Positions 1 through 12,284 are shown, numbered from the stretch's first letter. The stretch is DNA of 64,000 nt from Nomia melanderi (GCF_051020985.1 NC_135001.1:14935896-14999895), one strand, 5' to 3'. Numbers and translations: made by a program. Notes: generated from the letters alone by a model not told the origin.

Positions 1-3000
1 CGAAAATGAGTCTAGACTATGGAATCCAGGTTCCCAAAGTGCAAAAGTCGGATTCCGTCTGCCAGAATTGCCAGGAGGACCAGGGGTAGCCATATGACTT
101 AGCAGTGATGGGACTTCTGGGTCGAGGTCTCATCGCGCCGGAGGCTACATCCGGCGGACTAGTGGAAAGATAGGAATACCATTATTCGAAAATGAGTCTA
201 GACTATGGAATCCAGGTTCCCAAATTGCAAAAGTCGGATTCCGTCGGCCAGAATTGCCAGAAGGACCAGGGGTAGCCATATGACTTAGCAGTGATGGGAC
301 TTCTGGGTCGAGGTCTCATCTGGAAGGAGGCTACATCCGGCGGACTAGTGGAAAGATAGGAATACCATTAGTCGAAGATGAGTCTAGACTATGGAATCCA
401 GGTTCTCAAAGTGCAAAAGTCGGATTCCGTCGGCCAGAATTGCCAGGAGGACCAGGGGTAGCCATATGACTTAGCAGTGATGGGACTTCTGGGTCGAGGT
501 CTCATCGGGAAGGAGGCTACATCCGGCGGACTAGTGGAAAGATAGGAATACCATTAGTCGAAGATGAGTCTAGACTATGGAATCCAGGTTCTCAAAGTGC
601 AAAAGTCGGATTCCGTCGGCCAGATTTGCCAGGAGGACCAGGGGTAGCCATATCACTTAGCAGTGATGGGACTCCTGGGTCGAGGTCTCATCGGGACGGA
701 GGCTACATCCGGCGGACTAGTGGAAAGATAGGAATATGATTAGTCGAAAATGAGTCTATACTATGGAATCCAGGTTTCCAAAGTGCAAAAGTCGGATTCC
801 GTCGGCCAGATTTGCCAGGAGGACCAGGGGTAGCCGTATGACTTAGCAGTGATGGGACTCCTGGGTCGAGGTCTCATCGGGCCGGAGGCTACATCCTGCG
901 GACTAGTGGAAAGATAGGAATACCATTAGTCGAAAATGAGTCTAGACTATGGAATCCAGGTTTCCAAAGTGCAAAAGTCGGATTCCGTCGGCCAGATTTG
1001 CCAGGAGGACCAGGGGTAGCCATATGACTTAGCAGTGATGGGACTTCTGGGTCGAGGTCTCATCGGGACGGAGGCTACATCCGGCGGACTAGTGGAAAGA
1101 TAGGAATACCATTAGTCGAAAATGAGTCTAGACTATGGAATCCACGTTTCCAAAGTGCAAAAGTCGGATTCCGTCGGCCAGACTTGCCAGGAAGGCCAGG
1201 GGTAGCCATATGACTTAGCAGTGATGGAACTCCTGGGTCGAGGTCTCATCGGGACGGAGGCTACATCCGGCGGACTAGTGGAAAGATAGGAATATGATTA
1301 GTCGAAAATGAGTCTAGACTATGGAATCCAGGTTTCCAAAGTGCAAAAGTCGGATTCCGTCGGCCAGAATTGCCAGGAGGACCAGGGGTAGCCATATGAC
1401 TTAGCAGTGATGGGACTTCTGGGTCGAGGTCTCATCGCGCCGGAGGCTACATCCGGCGGACTAGTGGAAAGATATTAATACCATTAGTTGAAGATTAGTC
1501 TAGACTATGGAATCCAGGTTCCCAAAGTGCAAAAGTCGGATTCCGTCGGCCAGAATTGCCAGGAGGACCAGGGGTAGCCATATGACTTAGCAGTGATGGG
1601 ACTTCTGGGTCGAGGTCTCATCGCGCCGGAGGCTACATCCGGCGGACTAGTGGAAAGATAGGAATACCATTATTCGAAAATGAGTCTAGACTATGGAATC
1701 CAGGTTCCCAAAGTGCAAAAGTCGGATTCCGTCGGCCAGAATTGCCAGAAGGACCAGGGGTAGCCATATGACTTAGCAGTGATGGGACTTCTGGGTCGAG
1801 GTCTCATCGGGAAGGAGGCTACATCCGGCGGACTAGTGGAAAGATAGGAATACCATTAGTCGAAGATGAGTCTAGACTATGGAATCCAGGTTCTCAAAGT
1901 GCAAAAGTCGGATTCCGTCGGCCAGATTTGCCAGGAGGACCAGGGGTAGCCATATCACTTAGCAGTGATGGGACTCCTGGGTCGAGGTCTCATCGGGACG
2001 GAGGCTACATCCGGCGGACTAGTGGAAAGATAGGAATATGATTAGTCGAAAATGAGTCTAGACTATGGAATCCAGGTTTCCAAAGTGCAAAAGTCGGATT
2101 CCGTCGGCCAGATTTGCCAGGAGGACCAGGGGTAGCCGTATGACTTAGCAGTGATGGGACTTCTGGGTCGAGGTCTCATCGGGCCGGAGGCTACATCCTG
2201 CGGACTAGTGGAAAGATAGGAATACCATTAGTCGAAAATGAGTCTAGACTATGGAATCCAGGTTCTCAAAGTGCAAAAGTCGGATTCCGTCGGCCAGAAT
2301 TGCCAGGAGGACCAGGGGTAGCCATATGACTTAGCAGTGATGGGACTTCTGGGTCGAGGTCTCATCGGGACGGTGGCTACATCCGGCGGACTAGTGGAAA
2401 GATAAGAATACCATTAGTCGAAAATGAGTCTAGACTATGGAATCCAGGTTCCCAAAGTGCAAAAGTCGGATTCCGTCGGCCAGAATTGCCAGGAGGACCA
2501 GGGGTAGCCATATGACTTAGCAGTGATGGGACTTCTGGGTCGAGGTCTCATCGCGCCGGAGGCTACATCCGGCGGACTAGTGGAAAGATAGGAATACCAT
2601 TATTCGAAAATGAGTCTAGACTATGGAATCCAGGTTCCCAAAGTGCAAAAGTCGGATTCCGTCGGCCAGAATTGCCAGAAGGACCAGGGGTAGCCATATG
2701 ACTTAGCAGTGATGGGACTTCTGGGTCGAGGTCTCATCGGGAAGGAGGCTACATCCGGCGGACTAGTGGAAAGATAGGAATACCATTAGTCGAAGATGAG
2801 TCTAGACTATGGAATCCAGGTTCTCAAAGTGCAAAAGTCGGATTCCGTCGGCCAGAATTGCCAGGAGGACCAGGGGTAGCCATATGACTTAGCAGTGATG
2901 GGACTTCTGGGTCGAGGTCTCATCGGGACGGTGGCTACATCCGGCGGACTAGTGGAAAGATAAGAATACCATTAGTCGAAAATGAGTCTAGACTATGGAA

Positions 3001-3906
3001 TCCAGGTTTCCAAAGTGCAAAAGTCGGATTCCGTCGGCCAGAATTGCCAGGAGGACCAGGGGTAGCCATATGACTTAGCAGTGATGGGACTTCTGGGTCG
3101 AGGTCTCATCGGGAAGGAGGCTACATCCGGCGGACTAGTGGAAAGATAGGAATACCATTAGTCGAAGATGAGTCTAGACTATGGAATCCAGGTTCTCAAA
3201 GTGCAAAAGTCGGATTCCGTCGGCCAGATTTGCCAGGAGGACCAGGGGTAGCCATATCACTTAGCAGTGATGGGACTCCTGGGTCGAGGTCTCATCGGGA
3301 CGGAGGCTACATCCGGCGGACTAGTGGAAAGATAGGAATATGATTAGTCGAAAATGAGTCTATACTATGGAATCCAGGTTTCCAAAGTGCAAAAGTCGGA
3401 TTCCGTCGGCCAGATTTGCCAGGAGGACCAGGGGTAGCCGTATGACTTAGCAGTGATGGGACTCCTGGGTCGAGGTCTCATCGGGCCGGAGGCTACATCC
3501 TGCGGACTAGTGGAAAGATAGGAATACCATTAGTCGAAAATGAGTCTAGACTATGGAATCCAGGTTTCCAAAGTGCAAAAGTCGGATTCCGTCGGCCAGA
3601 TTTGCCAGGAGGACCAGGGGTAGCCATATGACTTAGCAGTGATGGGACTTCTGGGTCGAGGTCTCATCGGGACGGAGGCTACATCCGGCGGACTAGTGGA
3701 AAGATAGGAATACCATTAGTCGAAAATGAGTCTAGACTATGGAATCCACGTTTCCAAAGTGCAAAAGTCGGATTCCGTCGGCCAGACTTGCCAGGAAGGC
3801 CAGGGGTAGCCATATGACTTAGCAGTGATGGAACTCCTGGGTCGAGGTCTCATCTGGACGGAGGCCACATTCAGCGATCTAGTGAAAATTCCGGGTTATC
3901 TTTAGT
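1..3906. repeat. 186-bp satellite DNA array, 21 monomers
   Basis: Head-to-tail tandem array. Monomers, marked by the motif CGAAAATGAGTCTAGACTAT or a close variant, start at 1, 187, 373, 559 and so on every 186 bp up to 3721. I found no insertion or deletion between monomers; they differ only by substitutions. Diagnostic variants include TCTATACTATGG (745, 3349), CCATATCACTT in place of CCATATGACTT (559, 1861, 3163) and CAGAAGGACC (187, 1675, 2605). These types recur in the same order, so the array was copied in multi-monomer blocks: 559-1302 reappears almost unchanged at 3163-3906. The array starts before the window, so its full size is unknown. The monomer is GC-richer than the flank. It could be pericentromeric or an interstitial block; the sequence alone does not say. 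Confidence 0.98.
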
Positions 3907-3985
3907 CGAAAATGAGTCTAGACTATGGAAACCAGATTTCCAAAGTTCAAAAATTGGATTCCGTCTGCCAGCATTGCGGAAATAA
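3907..3985. repeat. Decayed terminal satellite monomer
   Basis: The 22nd monomer start falls exactly on register at 3907. It is recognisable through GAGTCTAGACTATGGAA and CCGTCTGCCAG, then similarity stops near 3985. The last 60 bp of the preceding monomer (about 3854-3906) are also unusually diverged. Decay at the edge of an otherwise homogeneous array is what unequal exchange predicts, because edge copies escape homogenisation. Confidence 0.9.
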
Positions 3986-5359
3986 TCTTTCTCTCCCACT
4001 AGCTCGCCCTCTTAAATTTTGTGGCTTCCACTCCAACTTAGGCTAGCTTTTACCCTAACTAATGTTCCTACATATTTAGTTATTACATTATAATATAGTT
4101 AATACGTAGTTGACTAATATGTAATTTTCGGAATAAATGTTTCATTTTACCAAGATATTTCGTCCATTGTAGCAAAAGGGTTGAATAATCGTGCGTATTA
4201 ATCTCTTAGCGGTCGCCAAGCAAAAGTTTTTATTTTTATAAATGCATGTAGGGGTTCTAATATTTTTCAATTGTCAAGATGTTTTTCGTAGATTTAAACT
4301 ATATATCAATTAAGAAAGCGTTCTGCTTATTAGCTTACTAGTATCCTTTTAGAATGATTTGTATATTAAATTATACTTAAGTTATATGATACCTAGGAAA
4401 CGCCTCATCACCTTAGTGGTGGCCAAGCGAAAGTCTTCGCGTTCGTTGATAGGTTAACGGATTAGGTTGGCATGCGGAGATCTATGTTCTCGGAGGATTA
4501 GCAATTACGTTAAGTGGGCCGATGTTAGAACGTTCGGATGCTAATCGGTTCGAGTGCACCGATACACGATCCTTCATCAAAGCACCGTTCTCGATCCTTT
4601 GATCTTGGCATCTGGACCTTCAATTATGATTTAGCATAACCAACGGACTTGTCCCTATGGGTGCTGGTCCGATTAAGGCTATTTGAAGGCTCATGATTGC
4701 CACCGTTCAACCAACGTTTCTAACGATATGCGTTTCTATTAACACTTTGATAATTGTATTGATGAAATAATACATCATTACTTCCAAATTTTCGAGTGTA
4801 TTCAAGTTTTTCAGTGGTGCGAGTAACCGCAATTTTCATCAGAATTAAAAATAAATTTATTTTTCAACGTTTCCCAGCGATAAACAAAGAAATGTTTCAA
4901 CGTTCGCTTTTGCATGTGTTTAGAAAACTGAGAAATAAACGTTTAAATGTTTACGAATTGTTAGCATCAATAATTCTTTTCAAATTTGTTTAATTTCATT
5001 CTTTCATTTATGCAATTTACATATTCAAGAAACAGCATGATTTTCTACTCAATTGCAAATATGAATATTTCAATTACATGATTGTAGAAATAAGAACGAA
5101 AAGAAAGTTTAAAAGAAAGTGGCAGCGTAAAAAACCACAGAATAACAAAATTCTAAATGATGCAACAAACAATTTAAGAAAGATGTTAAGAGTATTTAAT
5201 AATTTAAAATTTAGCCAGTACATTATTTATGTACCTCTATTTAAGAACTCAAATCATTCATTATGGAAAGCAACGAAAAAAAATCAAAAGTCCCACAAGC
5301 AATTCACCAGTGATTAAAAACTAGTAATCAACAATCGAAGTAAATGACACTTGTATTTG
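3986..5359. other. Gene-free AT-rich flank of the satellite
   Basis: No credible coding region. Two degenerate copies of a roughly 32-bp unit lie at about 4201-4232 and 4407-4438; both contain CCAAGC(A/G)AAAGT preceded by CTTAG(C/T)GGT. The stretch 4440-4700 is GC-richer than its surroundings and may belong to an old transposable element, but no diagnostic motif is visible. The short ORFs at 4796-4993 and 5078-5317 have AT-driven, low-complexity compositions and are probably chance. Confidence 0.5.
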
Positions 5360-5455
5360 TTAACCTGTTAACTGTGGAATTTTATTTCAGAAATCTCTGA
5401 TAGTACTGGCAATTAAATCAAATAACGATGTGTATACTCGTCAAACTCTAAAACA
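5360..5455 (+). mobile_element. TTAA-flanked MITE copy, 3' end decayed
   Basis: Starts with TTAACCTGTTAACTGTGGAA and contains GTATACTCGTC. The same words occur in the same order in the complete element at 53448-53550, which has TTAA at both ends. Here the right inverted repeat is no longer recognisable. TTAA target sites are typical of the piggyBac superfamily, so a non-autonomous piggyBac-like origin is inferred. Confidence 0.6.
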
Positions 5456-6667
5456 AAACGATGAAGAATTACATGTTTTCTCTAAAAAAAGTAAATAATT
5501 GATCGTTGAAGGAATTAGTAAAATGTTTATTCGAAATATTCGCCACAAGTATAACATGACATTTACAGCAAGGGGATTAAGAGTCACTTTATTTTCCCAA
5601 ACGTGCAGCAACGCGGAAGTGTCTAAACACTTATGCAGGGTTAGCGTGCATACGATTCGCGGTAGGAGAGGCAAGAAAAAACAAGGAACAGGAATATGTC
5701 CGAGCAAAGATAAAGGCGTTTCTTCGTGAGAAAGCATATTTCCGTCCCCGGAAAAAGAAACATCGGCCCAGGCAGCATGGTGCGGTACTTTAAAAATGCC
5801 ACTCCCCGACACGATGGCGATAAGATAAAAGGCAATTTCCATATAAACACTGACGGCGGGACGTTTGCATGCAAATTAAAATAAAACAAGGAGGAAGTTT
5901 CTTTCGGTGGAAATTCACAGGAGCTAACGGACTGCGCCTACGTTCCTGGCGGAAAAAGATTTTCGGCAGATTTCGGCGAGGCGTCGCGAGCAGATGGAAA
6001 CAATTTCTCAGTGGAGGCGCGGCTTTCAGATCCGAGATAATACATATTTCGTAGATTTACAAGCAGGGTGGTGAAGAACGAGGACGGAACACGTTGAAAC
6101 AGAGAGGAAGAGCTTTGCAGTACACACCTCGACTTCCGGAAATGAGCTTCCTTCCTGCGCTTTTCTCTTCGGATACGTCCGCTACGCCGTGTTTCCCTTT
6201 GGAAGCTCCCTTATATAGAGCCAGATTTTTCACAAAGGACCTCACGTGTTCCATACGAATGACTCTGTTTGATTTCTGATTCCTTATATTGGGTGGCTCG
6301 CCGAAAACCGAATGCTTTTTCTTCAGAAAAATGTTTTTCTTTTGTAGAAATCTTCCAGTAAATTGATAATTATAACTTCTCATTAGAAAGGATTTGTATT
6401 GTATGTGCCATAATTTAGAATATAGTAGATATGCGAACTGCAGTTTCACAAATTTAACATAACGTACCTTTTATAAAAACGATACAGTACGATTTGTTAT
6501 TGTTCTTAATATAATTTCACATTAATGGCTAATATGATTAATCGATTGAAGTAAATTATACGTGTTACAAAGGTTGGTTCCATTGTTATTGAGAATATTT
6601 ACCCGTCTCTGCAATTATTACACTTGTGAAAATAATTGGTTTTACAATTAGTTATATTAGACATCAT
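5456..6667. other. No supported gene; GC-richer island near 5,700-6,130
   Basis: Several overlapping ORFs of 60 to 130 codons exist on both strands, but none shows a recognisable domain and they shadow one another. The raised GC makes stops rarer, which explains them. The island could be a regulatory element or an unrecognised exon. Confidence 0.4.
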
Positions 6668-7178
6668 ACAGAGTGTCCCACTGAGGTGGCCCCGGCTATA
6701 CTCTTGAAAGGATTGAAGATAGAAAAAAATGTCGTAGGACAAAACTAAATGGTATTAAACTTACATATTTCTATGAAACTTTTACGCATTTTTGTGCATC
6801 GGTGCAGTTACAAGGTGCAGTTGCATTTTTTTTTAAAGTAAAACTTTAATTTTGAATACATTATCCGATACAATTTTTCACCTTCTACGTCAAAAGGTAT
6901 ATTTTCATTATTTTTCTGTACTAATATATTTCATGTAGGTAATGTTTAAGATATTTCGTTACTATTACCAGTTTGATCAAAGTGAAATTACTTTATTGCT
7001 TTAAACATACATATTCTTTGTTACAACAACCCTCACAGTTCTTATCTGATCGGTGGAATCACTTTATGAGTATACGTAAAAGTAGTTTGTTGCAGCAGTC
7101 AGTTGTATATATTGTATGTTAACCCTGCATAACTTGAAACAGCTGAAAGCAGCCGTTGCTTGAAAAGGGACACTCTGT
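6668..7178. mobile_element. TIR element (mariner-type MITE candidate), 511 bp
   Basis: Bounded by a perfect 12-bp terminal inverted repeat: ACAGAGTGTCCC at 6668-6679 and GGGACACTCTGT at 7167-7178. The interior is AT-rich with no transposase frame. A TA precedes the left repeat (6667-6668), but the right flank is TT, so the expected TA duplication is not intact. Ends of the form CAG(A/G)GTGTCC are common for Tc1/mariner-related short elements in insects; the superfamily is inferred. Confidence 0.65.
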
Positions 7179-9044
7179 TCAAATAACAGAATGGACATAC
7201 ACATCTGTAACACTACATTCTGATATTAGAGCACTCCTGTAATGGATGTTCGTATACCGTGAACGTCATTACATTTCATTTACATATATCATCTATAATA
7301 TAGCCGTAGTGCATCTAAACTGACATTTCAATTAAACTATTTCCAATCATGTAGATTCAGATGAAACCGAAATTATTAAAATATTTCATCTAAATAAAAA
7401 TAAATTCTATAGTTTCTAAAATAATTTTTCCCTAATACTACAATCCAGTTATTATTTTGAATCTTAAGGAACTAGGATCACAAAAAGTAGAACAATTCTT
7501 CTATAAACTGTTCAAAACCTACAATCACTTCCCTAACAAGCAGTTACTTTTACAATGTTGTTAGAAGGATTTGTTTGTTCAACTAAAAGACGCGATTGCC
7601 TCTCCAGAATGTTTTCAAACCTGGGACGAGCCGGATATCTGACAAAACGAGTGATTTTCAATAAATAACCCGTACCAGTAACATTGTCAATTCGTTGCAC
7701 GAAAGAAATTTCACAAAAGAAGCAGATTATCGCGATGAGAAATAATGTCGCAAGGAAAGTTTCCTCGTGGGACGAGAAGCAGGGGAACAGAACGATGCGT
7801 CGCGGATGGAGGGAGCTGCGGGTTCCTCTAGGGACCGGAAGACGATCCTCGGCGAGCCGTGAACGATAAGCTGCGACAGAAATTTTGAAACTTCGTGACA
7901 ACTGCAAGTTGCCGTCGTGATTGAATCCGGGGTGTTCGCGAAAATTTTCCATCGGGAAATTCACGAAATTCAAATACCCGTCCGTCGACTCGCGGAATCG
8001 CTCGTTCGACATCTGACTCGGCCTGCGATGATGTGAATGAATTATTGATCAGGGGTTAGGGGGATTGGAGAACCGGGAAGGAATTGGCCGTCATCGGGTA
8101 AAGTTCATTCGACGACTGTCTTCGTTAACGGCCGCTCGACAGACGAATTGGCAAATTTTTCATGTGCACGGTTTTATGTGGGTAACCATAGTCGGGGATC
8201 CGACTCTAAATGAAACGTGAGACTTCTACTGAAAATTCCCGTTCGCGGGCGAACGGAACAGGAACCCTGGTGAAAATCGATATTTTATTTAACGAATGCA
8301 TAATTGATTCAATTCACTTGGTGATAATTATTTGCCGAGACTTCTTCCTGGTGTTCGACGTCGGCCGCGTTGTCGATGAAACTGCATGATAATTGAACAC
8401 GGCATAATTAAGGATACATTAATGAAATGCTGGAGATTCGGCTTTCCGTAAAATTGAATAAATTGTACGGTTTACTTGAATATTATTTTTCCTCGTAATA
8501 CCCGTTGTTTTGTAACGTTAACACATAGCGAGAATTTTAAAGTAAGTTCAACAAATATTATTTCATTTATTTGATTCCAGGAGGGATTATTATTCTTGTG
8601 TTCGTGGTTCTCTTTAAGAACAATTTCCCTATTTATAGAATTATTAGATACCGTTTTTTTCAGAAGTAGAAAAAATTATAGAAATATACCGAGTGTGTTA
8701 ATGTGTTAGGAAAAAGTAAAGAAAAAGAAGTTTATTGATTTTTATAGAAAATATAATAACCTACGTAAATTTTGTATATTTGCAATACTTTTAGAAAAAC
8801 GAATTATTTTTTAAAGTGAATTAAAGGAACGACTTTTATTTTTTAGAAGAAAATACTACATATCTACTTATTAATATTATTTGAAACTGTGTATCGACGA
8901 ACATCTAAATACAAAATGAAACTCACTTTGGAGATGAACAGAGAAAAGTCATAATCATTTTTATATTTCAACATCCATCTTTATAGAAGGTAGTTACTAT
9001 TAATTATCAATGTTTATCTTATCATTGATTATTACTGTTCATCT
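7179..9044. other. No supported gene; unassigned ORF 7533-8012 (-)
   Basis: The longest ORF of the window (159 codons, minus strand) lies here in a GC-richer block. It has a hydrophobic stretch near its middle (ATLFLIAIICFF), but I recognise no family and see no splice or promoter context. Chance in a GC-richer island is the leading explanation. The rest (8300-9044) is AT-rich and featureless. Confidence 0.3.
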
Positions 9045-9165
9045 TCATAGAAGATACTCGTAATCTCTGCCTTCAGCATCTATGCAAGTTTGTAACCGCC
9101 GTATCAAATAATTTTGTAATTTTTTCAAAACGCCAGTTGTAGAAGTTGTTGACAGCCTTGATGAG
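9045..9165 (-). pseudogene. Mariner-like transposase, C-terminal remnant
   Basis: Read on the minus strand, this stretch gives a frame ending ...LQTCIDAEGRDYEYLL then a stop. It resembles the last residues of mariner/IS630-type transposases common in insect genomes, where a basic helix leads to CI(D/E)xxG-x-(F/Y)E near the end. Upstream the frame becomes unconvincing, and a second frame looks more transposase-like, so a frameshift is likely. No catalytic acidic residue is present. This is a short dead fragment identified from a short motif. Confidence 0.4.
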
Positions 9166-10510
9166 TATATGCTCGAACTGCTTCAATACTGTGGAAGTAA
9201 ATAGCTGCGAATTACTGAAACACAAAAATGCCTACAACTCTGAAACAAGTCAACTAGAACAGATGTTCATATGAACTTTTCTCATCGTTTTTATGTCCAC
9301 CATTCATTTTATAAGTGGGTCTCACATGTTAAAGTACACCTTGTATATGCAGATAATAACTTTGAATTCAATATTATCAAACAATGGAGTATTGAATCCA
9401 AATGTAAATGTTCTCAATGCTTGGTAAACTCCACTAGTGCCCGGATATTGCGTGTTACGATGCATATAGCATGCAGCATGTGTACTTACACTATTACCTT
9501 TAGTTCCCAGAATGCGGGTATGACTTTACCACTCGTTCGTTCGAAATTTTTATGTACATAATACCTGAGTAACTGACTGAAAGTAATACTGTGATAAATT
9601 CTCGCTATTATAAATGAATACCTTAAAACTTCTTTTACGATTTTCTCAAAACCATGTTTTGCCTGGCAGACACGAGACCTCTGAAACTACATGTCTGATT
9701 TTCTTCAAATTTAGAAAGAATATTCTATACCCCATGAAACATACCATTTTTCAATTATCAAATAGTTATTTATTTATTTATATAAAATTAGTATACACAT
9801 ATAGTTTCTTCTCGTTTTCGCGGTAAGAAACGTAATTAAACGAATTTTTCATTTTCATATGTGACTAAAAGAAACCAATAAAATTATCGCCATTACTTAT
9901 TTTCAAAAGCTTCGGTCCGCTAATTGATTATCAGACGCAGCAATGCACACGGACAATGATTGTAAATTGACAAATTGCGACGGAAAGGGAGATCGCGTGG
10001 GGTCGTGAAGTGAAGCGCGTCACCAGCAAACGGCAAGCGATTAATCAACCAGGCAATTCATCTTAATGATCGAGCCAAGGCAGGCTTGCATTTTCGTGCT
10101 TGCCTACGTAAACGCAGTCAGGCGTACAGGCCACGTCTATGTGCGTCGTGTTTATTACTACTCTCAATCTACATGCCCACCTACGGTGTTGTTACATGGT
10201 ACATTGCCCCAATTGTTTTCGCAATTTCTGATTCACTCGCAGCGATGTGGCTGCGAGCGAGTTATTTTCAAGTTCACTCGGTTAAATGCAATCTTATCGT
10301 TCGCCGTCCATTCAGATTCATTCATAAGGCTTCGCCTTTTGTGCGTCGCTATGGAAACGAAGTCTTATGACATTCTCATTCTATTTCTTGTTTTCATATT
10401 GATTACGTTCAAAACTATCCGTGGACGGTGTCTAATTGGATTGAATGTTTTGTTAGTGATAGATTTGTCATGTTGCCTAGGGAAAACAGAGAAAGTATAA
10501 TAACGTAAAA
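9166..10510. other. No supported gene
   Basis: AT-rich with ORFs at 9271-9561, 9614-9826 and 10066-10500 that overlap one another or run through low-complexity sequence. None has a recognisable domain. Confidence 0.4.
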
Positions 10511-10618
10511 ATATGATGATACGATGACATGATGATATGATGATATGATGATATGATGATATGATGATATGATGATATGATGATATGATGATACAAGAAT
10601 ACAAGAATACAAGAATAT
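10511..10618. repeat. Compound 8-bp microsatellite (ATATGATG)n then (ACAAGAAT)n
   Basis: About ten copies of an 8-bp ATATGATG unit run from 10511 to about 10592, slightly impure at the left end. About three copies of a different 8-bp unit, ACAAGAAT, follow directly. Minus-strand ORFs reading IIISSYHH repeats are products of this microsatellite and are not genes. Confidence 0.95.
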
Positions 10619-12121
10619 ACAGAATACACCAAAATTTACAATAAGAAATTGCAATGAAAGCTTTGGTTTCAAGAAACACACTTGAAAGCCAATTCAGTAC
10701 TGACGTGATGAAACAGTCACGCTTTTAAAATGTTTTCTTCGTCATTTATAACCGCCGCATCCTTTTAGATATCAATTCTTTCAATATAATAAATTAGATT
10801 AATTACATTGCAACTCATGGAAAAGCAAATCACAAAATATTAATTTCTATCGCACATTGGAATCGTCAGGTTATCTTAAATGTCATCAAATGCTAATTCC
10901 AGTTAAATGTATTTAGGCACGATCGTATTTCCGTTAATGTAGTTATTAAATTGTACCACTGATAACGTTCGCACAATTAACGTCAGCGCCTAAAGCCATG
11001 CAGCGAATAGTTACATGCATATATGCATTAGCCCACCTATTTCGAATCATTTGATCGTTCTGCATCAGTGAATCAATCGTTTTCCTTATTACTTAAATTT
11101 AATTTCAAGGCTAGAAATCATCTGTTAAAATGAAAAAATTATGTTTGAGATTTTCTTCGTGAATATAATATGATGTTGCATGGCAAGGGATTAATAACCA
11201 ACAATTTGAATGGCGTTGAAGAACGATAGTACTTCAGAGATGTAATATAACCGCAGATAAAAAATCCTTATCTACGGATGCTTCTGCAGCGTGTACGAAC
11301 ATTTCCGTTGCACGTGTTTACTTGAAACCATGCAACGCTTTTCCAACTCGCTTTCGAATTTCATTTAGTACCATTCATATAGCCACCTCCCTCCTGAAAA
11401 TGGAAAATCGAGACTCGATAAAAACTGCATTATACATAACCCAATAACAATAAACCTGGGATGATTCGCGATAATACCCGTACACATACACTTTCGCGCA
11501 GACAGCTTTCATCTACCACGTACATAGCACCGACCTCAAATATCGGTGCATGCGCACCGGAGAAATTCTGTTAATTGCTCGATACCCTTCTAATGAAACT
11601 CGGTTATAACCGTGCTCCCCCAATGGGGCCCATAGATTGTATCGATACCTGGTGATTTCGATAGATATCGAAACTGGAGGTAGCCTCGGTGATAACGTGT
11701 CATGGCTGCCTGGAAGAACTTCGACGAAAGAATTGGATCACAAATTAACTCACACTACCTGTGGATTAATATTTTTTTATGATATCTCGAATAACGATTG
11801 TATCTATGTTTATTAAGTGTTACAGACTAATTCTTACTCTAATCTTAATGCTCAACTCTTTTCAAATATTACTTTTACTACTGTAATTGCTGTAATACTT
11901 GCTCACTCTTATTATATACCCGATGGCCCATGTAAACGTGAACGCATTACGATTACTAAGTACCATAGATACATCAACACAAAACTACTGAGTTACTAAG
12001 TCTTAGCATCATTTCCCCGTCATTCTTTCTATAGTAGTCTTTTTTCACTTCCTGTCACATCTTCCTTTAAGAAGAAAAATCCTTCCTGTACGAAGGAAGA
12101 TTTTTCCTTAAGATCCTTCCT
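10619..12121. other. No supported gene
   Basis: AT-rich with a slightly GC-richer part at 11460-11720. I see no conserved coding signal, RNA gene or repeat boundary. The 60-codon ORF at 11817-11999 is probably chance. Confidence 0.4.
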
Positions 12122-12215
12122 GTACGAAAAAATGTGTCGAACAAAAGTTACACAGTTACGAAGGGAACATTCAATAGTAATATGAGTTTTATGCTGTTTT
12201 ACTGTTTTATCTAAA
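12122..12215 (+). repeat. Dispersed repeat, copy 1 (inverted partner at 42148-42240)
   Basis: About 90 bp, including AGGGAACATTCAATAGTAAT, match the reverse complement of 42148-42240 with only a few differences. The partner lies 30 kb away in the largest phosphatase intron, so this is an interspersed repeat, probably a transposon fragment. Confidence 0.8.
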
Positions 12216-12284
12216 CATGCAGATCACATTCCTTTTTTTAAATAGAATACCTATATTTTCTTCTTCTTTATTTATTTGATATAT

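Noticed and set aside
1..3906. CRISPR-like array
   Set aside because: The whole 186-bp unit repeats without alternating conserved repeats and unique spacers, and the context is eukaryotic. It is a satellite.
4540..4570. GGTTCGAGTGC considered as a tRNA T-loop
   Set aside because: No matching acceptor, D or anticodon stems could be placed around it. No tRNA was supported anywhere, although scanning by eye is not exhaustive.
8014..8031. Sequence reading DSAC on the plus strand, resembling the catalytic-Ser motif of alkaline phosphatase
   Set aside because: The following codons do not continue the conserved TATA-type motif, and no suitable exon boundaries or flanking homology are present.
10365..10681. 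Minus-strand ORFs with IIISSYHH repeats
   Set aside because: Translation of the ATATGATG microsatellite in two frames; no independent coding signal.
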